From Candidatus Altimarinota bacterium (lineage in GTDB: Bacteria > Patescibacteriota > Gracilibacteria > UBA1369 > LOWO2-01-FULL-3), in assembly GCA_029939035.1 (NCBI GenBank), contig JAOZTS010000051.1, positions 1 through 7,824 on the forward strand: a stretch of 7,824 nucleotides of DNA. Direction: 5' to 3'. This document shows positions 1 through 5,581 of the stretch, one piece after another. Under the pieces are notes generated by a model. That model had not been told where the DNA came from, searched no databases, and was given only the letters and a program-made list of their open reading frames with translations. The stretch's first letter is position 1, and every line of letters begins with the position of its first letter. The position numbers and the translations under genes were made by a program.

Positions 1-279
1 CACGATCACAAAAAATGCCCTCTCTACAACTCGCTACCAAGACTTATTGATGAATGCGTAAACGGATATTTTCATTTGGTAAAAACAGCAAAAGAAGAGC
101 TTACAAAAGACGACAAAGACATCATATTAAATTTATTACTATGGCAAAGAGATGTTATTCAGCACGAAGCACCTCCAGAAATTCAAGTAATAAATGACTT
201 CTTCGAAGAAAAAGAAAATAAAAGATCAACACCTAACCCCTCAAACTCTCAATCGCCACAACCCGATCCTCAGCCTTAA
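1..279 (+). CDS. C-terminal fragment of an unrecognised protein (5' end outside window)
   Basis: The frame is open from the first base to a TAA at 277-279 and gives 92 residues, so the gene starts upstream of the window; the internal TTG at 76 is not needed as a start. I do not recognise the family. What can be seen is an apparently helical, charged segment (residues ~11-75) with a hydrophobic stretch around ILNLLLWQ, an acidic FFEEKE patch, then a 15-residue Pro/Ser/Gln/Asn tail. That tail (residues 78-92) is exactly the part that overlaps the 3' end of rpe on the other strand, so it probably arose by read-through into rpe antisense sequence and is unlikely to be a conserved domain. There is no hairpin terminator between the two convergent genes. 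Confidence 0.6.
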   Translation, partial: HDHKKCPLYNSLPRLIDECVNGYFHLVKTAKEELTKDDKDIILNLLLWQRDVIQHEAPPEIQVINDFFEEKENKRSTPNPSNSQSPQPDPQP

Positions 280-859
280 AAATATAACTTCCAGCCCCCA
301 TCACGTTCGCTCCTGCCTCAATACACACCTTGCAGGTATCTCCATCTATTCCACCATCCACTCCAATATCTCCTTCAAATCCTAACTCTCTCAATTCGCG
401 AATCTTTGGAACCATGTCTTCCATAAAACTTTGACCACCAAACCCAGGCTCAACAGTCATTACCAAAACTTCATCCAACTCATTCAAAATATCTTTTATC
501 TCAGCAATCTGAGTCCCAGGCTTCAAGCTAACACCAATCTCCACGCCTAACTCTTTCACCTGTGCAACGACTCCAGCCACATCAGCACACGCCTCAACAT
601 GCACCACTATTCTCTCAACACCTGCCTTCGCAAAATCTTCCACATACTTTTCAGGATTTTCAATCATCAAATGCGCATGCAAAGGTTTCTTCGACTTTAT
701 CCACTTCACAACAGGCGCCCCAATAGTAATATTCGGCACAAAATGCCCATCCATCACATCCACATGGATCACATCCGCATATTCATCAACGGTCGCAATA
801 TCTTCGTTCAAACGACCAAAATCTGCCGACAATATAGAAGGGGCAACTTTAATTTCCAT
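233..859 (-). CDS. rpe: Ribulose-phosphate 3-epimerase
   Basis: Interconverts D-ribulose 5-phosphate and D-xylulose 5-phosphate in the non-oxidative pentose phosphate pathway; a cytosolic metal-dependent TIM barrel. The 208 residues are close to the usual family length and carry every family signature: APSILSADF (6-14), HVDVMDGHFVPN (32-43), HLMIENP (63-69), VEPGFGGQSF (136-145), VDGGI (167-171) and GANVMGAGSYIF (183-194). The expected metal ligands and acid/base residues are all present as H32, D34, H63 and D168. The ATG shares one base with the rpiB stop (TAATG), and there is no Shine-Dalgarno, so translation is probably coupled to rpiB. It is the last gene of the ndk-to-rpe cluster. Its 3' end overlaps a convergent gene by 47 bases. 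Confidence 0.96.
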   Translation of the reverse strand: MEIKVAPSILSADFGRLNEDIATVDEYADVIHVDVMDGHFVPNITIGAPVVKWIKSKKPLHAHLMIENPEKYVEDFAKAGVERIVVHVEACADVAGVVAQVKELGVEIGVSLKPGTQIAEIKDILNELDEVLVMTVEPGFGGQSFMEDMVPKIRELRELGFEGDIGVDGGIDGDTCKVCIEAGANVMGAGSYIFKAEDRVVAIESLRG

Positions 860-1314
860 TATTTTGCATGGTTATGATTTGCAGGTTCAATTTTTTCCAC
901 CCGACGAACATGTCTTTCTTTATCTTTCTCGAATCCAGTTCCTAAAAATTTAAGAGCCATTTTTTTCATATCTTCACCGCTAGAAAGCCTAGCTCCCATT
1001 GCCAAAACGTTAGCATCGTTGTGTTTACGTGCATATTCCGCCATATCTTCACTAGTAACTTCAGCAGCACGAATCCCTTTTAATTTATTTGCAGCCATCG
1101 ACATTCCAATTCCAGTTCCACAAATCAAAATCCCTATAGAACCATCTACTTCCAAAACTTTTTCGCTCACTTCACGAGCAATATCTGGATAATCACAAGG
1201 ATCAGGTGTAAAACACCCAAGATCTGTAACATCAAAATTATTTTCCTCCAAAAACGGTTTCAGTTCATTCTTGGCATCAAATCCCGCATGATCACTGCCA
1301 ATATATATCGGCAT
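859..1314 (-). CDS. rpiB: Ribose-5-phosphate isomerase B
   Basis: Interconverts ribose 5-phosphate and ribulose 5-phosphate (RpiB/LacAB fold, unrelated to RpiA). With this start the protein has 151 residues and begins MPIYIGSDHAG, matching the usual family N-terminus. The active site is complete: H9 in GSDHAG, the catalytic Cys C65 in the ICGTGIGMS loop with T67, H98-N99 in RKHND, and the C-terminal RHVRRVEKI phosphate-binding segment. A longer start at 1335 adds seven residues (MFDKVKL) that the family does not need. The start at 1314 is preceded by AAGG at about 8 nt, the only clear Shine-Dalgarno in this cluster, which is why I chose it. The TAA stop overlaps the rpe ATG. RpiB supplies R5P to the product of the upstream neighbour prs. 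Confidence 0.95.
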   Translation of the reverse strand: MPIYIGSDHAGFDAKNELKPFLEENNFDVTDLGCFTPDPCDYPDIAREVSEKVLEVDGSIGILICGTGIGMSMAANKLKGIRAAEVTSEDMAEYARKHNDANVLAMGARLSSGEDMKKMALKFLGTGFEKDKERHVRRVEKIEPANHNHAK

Positions 1315-1345
1315 CAGTTTTACCTTATCAAACATATTTTTTAGA

Positions 1346-2299
1346 TTATTTATTTAGAGCACTAGTGACAGACTTGTCTTCGTGTACATTTTTTATAACA
1401 TTTGCCAGAAGTGGAGCTACAGAGAGGACCTTCAGTCCCTTGAACTGCTTCGCCTTTGACACAGGAATTGTATTGCTAACAACCACTTCCTTGAATCCCG
1501 CCACAGCAAGCCGTTCAGCTGCTGGATCAGAAAACACCGGATGTGTCGCAGCCAGATAGATATCTTTTGCCGCTCCCATTTTCTTCAAAGCTACAACTGC
1601 ATTGGTAACACTTCCTCCAGTATCAATCATGTCATCATAAAGAATGCAGGTTTTCCCTTCCACATCACCCACGACATGCATTACTTCCGATTTATTGTGA
1701 GTATGTAAAGGACGTGATTTATGAATAATTGCTAATTCAGCTCCTACCAAATCTGAGAACTTCTTTGCATCCTTTGCTCCTCCAGCATCTGGAGAAACAA
1801 CCACTAAATTCTTTATCTTCTTTTTGTTGAAATAGGTCGCAAAAAGATTTTCAGTATTAATATTATCTACCGAAAAGTTAAAGAACCCCTGCTCTTGGTC
1901 ACTGTGTAATTTCATAGTGATCAAATGATCTGCTCCTGCTGCAGAAATAAGATCCGCAACAAGCCTTGCAGAAATCGGTTCACGAGGTGTTGCAACACGA
2001 TCCTGTCTTGAATAAGCATAATGTGGCATCACCACATGTATTCTCCCCGCAAAAGATCTCTTCAAAGAATCAAGCATGATAAATAATTCCATCAGATCTT
2101 CATTCACATTTTCACTCGCAGTCTGAATAATAAACACGTCAGTCCCTCTAACAGTATCTTTTGGTTTTGCATAAATTTCTCCGCAAGCAAATTTAGAAAT
2201 CTGCATTTCACTTACACCTGTCTTTAAGTGTTTGGCAATCTCCTTAGCTAATTCAGGATGAGATGTTCCAGAGAAGATTTTTATAGGATTTTTAACCAT
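1346..2299 (-). CDS. prs: Ribose-phosphate pyrophosphokinase (PRPP synthetase)
   Basis: Makes PRPP from ribose 5-phosphate and ATP, the entry to nucleotide, His and Trp synthesis. The 317 residues match class I enzymes. Recognisable elements are the PHYAYSRQDR ATP-binding stretch (92-101), LHSDQEQGFF (131-140; His of the Mg/ATP site), SPDAGG (169-174, Mg-binding Asp), the catalytic Lys-x-Arg pair K194/R196 of the flexible loop, and the PRPP/R5P-binding loop DDMIDTGGSV (222-231). Two positions differ from the common bacterial consensus by eye: Lys130 where TVDLH usually has Asp, and KDAKK after SPDAGG where VxRAR is usual; neither removes a core catalytic residue. It lies 46 bases after the tktC-like stop, with a weak promoter of its own in that gap, and is followed closely by rpiB. 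Confidence 0.96.
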   Translation of the reverse strand: MVKNPIKIFSGTSHPELAKEIAKHLKTGVSEMQISKFACGEIYAKPKDTVRGTDVFIIQTASENVNEDLMELFIMLDSLKRSFAGRIHVVMPHYAYSRQDRVATPREPISARLVADLISAAGADHLITMKLHSDQEQGFFNFSVDNINTENLFATYFNKKKIKNLVVVSPDAGGAKDAKKFSDLVGAELAIIHKSRPLHTHNKSEVMHVVGDVEGKTCILYDDMIDTGGSVTNAVVALKKMGAAKDIYLAATHPVFSDPAAERLAVAGFKEVVVSNTIPVSKAKQFKGLKVLSVAPLLANVIKNVHEDKSVTSALNK

Positions 2300-2324
2300 A
2301 ATCTTTTGTTAATTCTTAGGCTAC

Positions 2325-2354
2325 AGATTAGCACGCTCCTACCAACTCAATCAA
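2325..2354 (-). promoter_or_regulatory. Possible internal promoter for prs-rpiB-rpe
   Basis: On the minus strand TTGATT (2349-2354) lies 18 bp before TAATCT (2325-2330), with TGC directly in front of the -10 as an extended -10 element. The GTGCTA core is shared with two stronger promoters in the window. The -10 itself matches the consensus at only three of six positions, but these include the important A2 and T6. Initiation would give a leader of about 19 nt before prs. The gap between the tktC-like gene and prs is the largest inside the cluster, which fits an internal start. Confidence 0.3.
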
Positions 2355-2722
2355 ACGGTTTTCATATATTTCGGACCATATTCCTCAAAGCCCTCCTCCA
2401 AACTAGAAACCTCCTCCAAATTCGGCAAATCACAAAGTTTTTCCCCAGTCACAAATTTAACATTCAAATTCGGAATACAAATATCATCAAGCATTTGCTC
2501 ATAAGCTCTGGAAAAAAACCTATCCCCCACAACCAATGGCATCTTTCCAGTCAAAGAAAATCCAGCCGCAACCGACACAGCATTACTAAAAGCCAAACCA
2601 AAACTAAAATATCTATCAGGAAAATACTTCGCAAACTCCTCACACGCTCCCTGTGCATCCGCTCCAGCGGATAAAACCACTAAATTCTTGTATTTTTTTC
2701 CTAACTGCAACAAGTCATTCAT
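2351..2722 (-). CDS. Truncated transketolase C-terminal-section-like protein lacking the catalytic Glu
   Basis: The 123 residues resemble only the first part of the pyrimidine-binding domain of split transketolase C-subunits, which are normally about 300 residues. Aligned landmarks are KYKNLVVLSA (10-19), FPDRYFSFG (34-42), AAGFSLTGKMP (52-62), RAYEQM (72-77) and IPNLNVKFV (83-91). The usual GIAEQN motif, whose Glu activates ThDP, reads GLAFSN (42-47), with Phe45 in place of Glu. The usual His-containing loop after NVKIVATH is replaced by TGEKLCDLPNLEE, and the rest of the PYR domain and the whole C-terminal domain are absent. The start overlaps the preceding stop as ATGA, so translation is coupled. 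The stop is TGA; reading through it gives only three codons before TAG, and just 51 bases separate it from prs, so a simple sequencing frameshift does not restore the missing part. Catalytic activity as a transketolase is unlikely. Confidence 0.75.
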   Translation of the reverse strand: MNDLLQLGKKYKNLVVLSAGADAQGACEEFAKYFPDRYFSFGLAFSNAVSVAAGFSLTGKMPLVVGDRFFSRAYEQMLDDICIPNLNVKFVTGEKLCDLPNLEEVSSLEEGFEEYGPKYMKTV

Positions 2723-3555
2723 AATAATTGTCTTAATTTAGGTTCTACTTCCGCCATTTCACTCTCACTCAACGGAACATTCAAATATCCAGGCTTCCTC
2801 TCCGCAAAATCAATTCCTCTTCCGGCAACAGTATGACACCAAATACAAACCGGCCTACGATTTGCAGTTTTTGCCCTCGCCACCGCATCCAAAATCTTAT
2901 CAAAATTATGACCATCCATAACCTGAATAACACTCCATCCAAAAGCCTCAAATTTATCCTGCACATGCCCAACATCCATTACTCCATTCACAAAACCTCC
3001 ACCTTGAATTTTATTATTATCAACAAAAGCTACAAGATTGTTAAGTTTATAATGAGCCGCCGACATCGCAGCTTCCCAAACTTGCCCCTCCTGCAGCTCT
3101 CCATCCCCCATGACAACATAAACCTTGTTAGAATTCTTTGACATCTTCCCGCTCAAGGCCATTCCAACACCTACAGAAAGCCCATGCCCATATCCATGCA
3201 TAGTCGCCGAAACACCAGGAACTTTCGCATCAGGCCAAGCTTTCAACATCGCCGCATCCTGCCCCAAATAATCCAATTCCGATTTATCAAAAAATCCTAA
3301 ATCTGCCAAAATCGCATAAAGCGTCGGCACAGATTTCCATTTCGACAAAACCAAATGGTCGCGATTCTCAACACCCGGCCGCTCCGGATCACACTTGAAC
3401 ACTCGCTCCCCCAACAACTCCCCATAATAAAGCGACACCAAAATCTCAACCACTGACATACAACTCCCACTGCTACCGCTACCGGCTTTCGTGGTCGCCA
3501 TAAGTGCATCAAGTCGAACTTGTGCTGCCTTCTTTTGAAGATCTTCTGTTCTCAA
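2719..3555 (-). CDS. Transketolase N-terminal-section-like protein with altered active site
   Basis: The 278-residue length and overall sequence fit the N-terminal (ThDP diphosphate-binding) half of split transketolases. The ThDP/Mg motif is intact: GDGE (150-153), LQEGQVWEAAMSAAH, and VDNNKIQ (178-184), giving Asp151 and Asn181 as metal ligands. GHGLSVGVGMAL (123-134) and HTVAGRGIDF (241-250) are also family-like. However, positions that hold conserved substrate-site His in transketolases appear replaced: GHPGG reads GSSGS (27-31), SKGHA reads SKWKS (71-75), GHPD reads AWPD (106-109), and WHG reads YLN (257-259). The start is a TTG twelve bases after the ndk stop, the only usable start between that in-frame stop and the conserved QKKAAQVRLDAL segment; no Shine-Dalgarno is visible. 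Its TGA stop overlaps the next start as ATGA. A new substrate, or a non-catalytic role, are both possible. Confidence 0.85.
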   Translation of the reverse strand: MRTEDLQKKAAQVRLDALMATTKAGSGSSGSCMSVVEILVSLYYGELLGERVFKCDPERPGVENRDHLVLSKWKSVPTLYAILADLGFFDKSELDYLGQDAAMLKAWPDAKVPGVSATMHGYGHGLSVGVGMALSGKMSKNSNKVYVVMGDGELQEGQVWEAAMSAAHYKLNNLVAFVDNNKIQGGGFVNGVMDVGHVQDKFEAFGWSVIQVMDGHNFDKILDAVARAKTANRRPVCIWCHTVAGRGIDFAERKPGYLNVPLSESEMAEVEPKLRQLL

Positions 3556-3567
3556 ATTTATATAAGA

Positions 3568-4056
3568 TTAAACTGATCGTTCATCATCCCCATAAACGTG
3601 CATATATTCAGATTTGTCGTAAGAATGCAATTCGTCAGAGTTGAAAAATCTCTTCACCTCAACCTGCGCATTTTCAGTACTATCTGATGCATGAATCACA
3701 TTACATGAAATACTCATCGCAAAATCTCCACGAATTGATCCCGCCTCAGCTTCTCGAGCTTTTGTAATTCCTGTAATTCTTCTCACAGTCTCAACAACTT
3801 CAAGTCCCTCAAAACACATCGCAATAATCGGTGTACTCTGCATAAATTTCGCTACTCCCGGAAAAAATGGTTTATCAGCAATATGAGCATAATGTTCACG
3901 CAAAACCGCCTCATCAAGAGCCATCATCTTCAATCCCACAAGTTTCAGACCTTTAGTCTCAAACCTTTGCGTAATTTGCCCAACAAGCCCACGCTGAATT
4001 GCATCTGGCTTAATCAAAATTAATGTTTTTTCACCCAAAGCTTCATTCGCATCCAT
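3568..4056 (-). CDS. ndk: Nucleoside diphosphate kinase
   Basis: Transfers the gamma-phosphate between NTPs and NDPs through a phosphohistidine. At 162 residues it is slightly longer than the usual ~140-150 because of a nine-residue N-terminal lead and a C-terminal tail. Family marks are TLILIKPDAIQRGLVG (11-26), HYAHIADKPFF (55-65), the RRITGITKAREAEAGSIRGDF stretch (92-112) containing the nucleotide-binding Arg/Thr residues, and the active-site NVIHASDS (119-126), with His122 as the phosphorylated residue. It is the first gene of the nucleotide-precursor cluster, and the only good ATG is the one chosen. The 37-nt leader predicted from the upstream promoter is T-rich without a Shine-Dalgarno. 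Confidence 0.97.
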   Translation of the reverse strand: MDANEALGEKTLILIKPDAIQRGLVGQITQRFETKGLKLVGLKMMALDEAVLREHYAHIADKPFFPGVAKFMQSTPIIAMCFEGLEVVETVRRITGITKAREAEAGSIRGDFAMSISCNVIHASDSTENAQVEVKRFFNSDELHSYDKSEYMHVYGDDERSV

Positions 4057-4099
4057 AATTAAAAAAGTTAAAAATATATACCGCTAAAAAAGCTCGTAC

Positions 4100-4128
4100 A
4101 TTCTAAACAAACCTCTCCACTAAGACAA
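4100..4128 (-). promoter_or_regulatory. Predicted promoter of the ndk-tkt-prs-rpiB-rpe cluster
   Basis: On the minus strand TTGTCT (4123-4128, four of six to TTGACA) is followed after exactly 17 bp by TAGAAT (4100-4105, five of six to TATAAT). Transcription would start near 4093, giving a T-rich leader of about 36 nt before the ndk ATG at 4056. The -35 box is only a few bases past the stop codon of the upstream 428-residue gene, so the two transcription units are packed end to start. Confidence 0.5.
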
Positions 4129-4133
4129 GGAGA

Positions 4134-5420
4134 TTATGTTGCTTTCGCTGGAGCCGCCTTTGTCGGAACCACCTTTGTTGGGACATTCTTTTTGAAAACA
4201 ACTTTCCCAACAAATACTGTTCCCTCTGGAATAGTATTAGAAAATTTAATCTTCACATTTTTGTAAACTTTACCCGGATCAGCTAATTCATTATCAACAT
4301 AGGCTCTAGTTTTTCCACCTTTCGGCAAAACAACCTGCCCACCACCAGTCAAATCTACTGACAAAGTTTCTCCACTTCCAAGCTTGTAACCACTTTCAAG
4401 TTTTAGACCTTTTGCCGGGAAATTATTTTGGTCAATAACATCTCCAAAAAATTCAGCAGTCACCTTTTGTGCATCCTTTCCAACTTCAGTGACTTTCCTT
4501 GGATGTTTTTTGTTAAAAGCCTTCGCTCCAAGTTTTGAATCAGCAGCCTGCTTTGCATACCTTCTAAATTTCCCCTCATGCTTACCAGTCATACTAAAAA
4601 ATGAACTAGCTGTACCTCCACCAATTTCTTTATAACCAAACAAATCTGCAATAAATAACGCCAAAAGTGGTGCTTTCCCCGCTTGCAGAAGCTGTATCAT
4701 ATTTTTACCACCTTCCTTCCAATGTGAAAAAAGCTTACCCAATGGAGATTTAGAAAACCTCTCAAGCTCAGCAGGAGGAATTTGTCCTTTTACTTTCTCC
4801 TTTCCAGCAGCCGCTTTTGCCTTAGCCTTTTGGGCTTCACTTCTCTTATTCCACCACGCTGCATGACCATCTAGTACTTTTTGATCTGTCATCTTAAACT
4901 TAAAAGTATATTCACCCTTTGCATCTTGCTCAATATTACATTTCAAATCATTAGCATTAAGTTTCTTTTCCGTAAGATAAGTTTTGAAATCCTTATATCT
5001 ATCGTTAAATTTCGCTCTAGCTTTTAACGAAATCTCAGTAGCATAAAGCCTAGAAGTCATTTCAAAAGCCTCCTCTTCTTTAAAATTAGCCACTTTTGCA
5101 ATTGCCAAAAATCGCTTAACCAAAGCATCATTTCCCTTTGCTTTCATCAAAGTTTCTATCTTCCCAGTTAAATCCCTTACAAAAGTTCCTCCAAAATCAA
5201 CTTCAAAAGTTTTTCCCTTCAAACTAAATCCTCCTGTTTGCAAAGTACTTTTCAACAAACTCAAATCTCTTCTAGTTTGAGCAGCAGTCCTTACCTTTGC
5301 AACTGCCAATTGAGCCGGAGAAGTTGTAACAGGTGGTGTTCCAGCAGGCGCACTACCAGGCGCACCAGTCACCTCAAACACAAACCTCGCCTCACTAAAC
5401 ATTAATTTTTTATTTTTCAT
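4134..5420 (-). CDS. Uncharacterised Lys/Ala-rich 428-residue protein
   Basis: I do not recognise this family. The protein is strongly basic. Residues 18-38 are a Gly/Ala/Pro/Thr-rich linker; 42-160 look alpha-helical and charged; 194-212 are a low-complexity Lys/Ala stretch; 241-263 (MIQLLQ...ADLFGY) form the only clearly hydrophobic segment, perhaps a helix buried in or touching a membrane. The section 335-412 alternates short hydrophobic and polar runs with Gly turns, as a beta-rich domain would, and the last 16 residues form a VPTK/VPTK/APAK repeat-like tail. No cleavable signal peptide is visible. Met7 is an alternative start, but the Met1 choice fits a strong promoter 15 nt upstream. 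It has its own transcription unit between the M16 protease and ndk. A cell-surface or nucleic-acid-binding role would be speculation. Confidence 0.8.
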   Translation of the reverse strand: MKNKKLMFSEARFVFEVTGAPGSAPAGTPPVTTSPAQLAVAKVRTAAQTRRDLSLLKSTLQTGGFSLKGKTFEVDFGGTFVRDLTGKIETLMKAKGNDALVKRFLAIAKVANFKEEEAFEMTSRLYATEISLKARAKFNDRYKDFKTYLTEKKLNANDLKCNIEQDAKGEYTFKFKMTDQKVLDGHAAWWNKRSEAQKAKAKAAAGKEKVKGQIPPAELERFSKSPLGKLFSHWKEGGKNMIQLLQAGKAPLLALFIADLFGYKEIGGGTASSFFSMTGKHEGKFRRYAKQAADSKLGAKAFNKKHPRKVTEVGKDAQKVTAEFFGDVIDQNNFPAKGLKLESGYKLGSGETLSVDLTGGGQVVLPKGGKTRAYVDNELADPGKVYKNVKIKFSNTIPEGTVFVGKVVFKKNVPTKVVPTKAAPAKAT

Positions 5421-5441
5421 ATTTGTTTATTAACTTAGCAT

Positions 5442-5471
5442 ATTATAGCACAAAAACACCCCTCTCGTCTA
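5442..5471 (-). promoter_or_regulatory. Extended -10 promoter of the 428-residue gene
   Basis: On the minus strand a perfect TATAAT (5442-5447) is preceded by TGC (extended -10) and, after an 18-bp spacer, by TAGACG (5466-5471, four of six to TTGACA). The predicted start point near 5435 gives a 15-nt leader, AGTTAATAAACAAAT, with no Shine-Dalgarno. The 11-mer TGTGCTATAAT is identical to that in the promoter of the penicillin-binding protein gene. Confidence 0.65.
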
Positions 5472-5473
5472 TA

Positions 5474-5489
5474 GTCGCCGCGCGGCGGC
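5474..5489. repeat. GC-rich palindrome upstream of the 428-residue gene
   Basis: Positions 5476-5487 are the perfect 12-bp palindrome CGCCGCGCGGCG. On the + strand transcript it extends to a six-pair stem (G5474-C5489, a U-G wobble, four G-C pairs) around a GCGC loop. It stands out sharply from the surrounding AT-rich intergenic DNA and lies directly upstream of the -35 box of the 428-residue gene. It has no T-run on either side, so it is not a standard terminator. It could be a protein-binding site or a dispersed repeat unit. Confidence 0.55.
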
Positions 5490-5502
5490 CACCCCTAATA
5501 CG

Positions 5503-5539
5503 AAAAAAAATTCAAAATCTAAAAATTTTTGAATTTTTT
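5503..5539 (-). terminator. AT-rich hairpin, possible terminator of the M16 protease gene
   Basis: Positions 5505-5517 and 5527-5539 are a perfect 13-bp inverted repeat (arms AAAAAATTCAAAA / TTTTGAATTTTTT) with a 9-nt loop. Read on the minus strand the second arm runs into eight Ts, as expected of an intrinsic terminator, and it lies 43 bases after the M16 stop codon. The stem has only one G-C pair, so it is a weak hairpin; termination may depend mainly on the U-run. Confidence 0.4.
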
Positions 5540-5581
5540 AAATATTCGCAAAAAATAACCCACTCCAACAAACTCCTCCAA

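Noticed and set aside
1315..1335. Upstream ATG of rpiB at 1335 as the real start
   Set aside because: It would add MFDKVKL before the usual family N-terminus and has no Shine-Dalgarno, while the ATG at 1314 has AAGG at good spacing. It remains possible, since most starts here lack an SD.
2300..2353. Frameshift or read-through restoring a full-length transketolase C-half
   Set aside because: Reading past the TGA gives only three codons before TAG, and prs starts 51 bases after the stop with its full N-terminus, so the missing ~190 residues are not present in any frame here.
2719..2721. Genetic code 25 (UGA as glycine, Gracilibacteria/Absconditabacteria)
   Set aside because: TGA ends both transketolase-like genes; reading through either reaches TAG within a few codons without adding conserved sequence, and no gene has an in-frame TGA inside a conserved domain.
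4057..4080. TATATT close to the ndk start as a -10 box
   Set aside because: No matching -35 lies at 16-18 bp, and the TTGTCT-17-TAGAAT pair just upstream is a much better promoter; the TATA-like run fits a general A/T-rich leader.
4114..4133. Hairpin TCTCC/GGAGA after the 428-residue gene as a terminator
   Set aside because: The stem is only five pairs with a 10-nt loop and no continuous T-run; it also overlaps the predicted -35 and spacer of the ndk promoter, which explains part of the sequence better.
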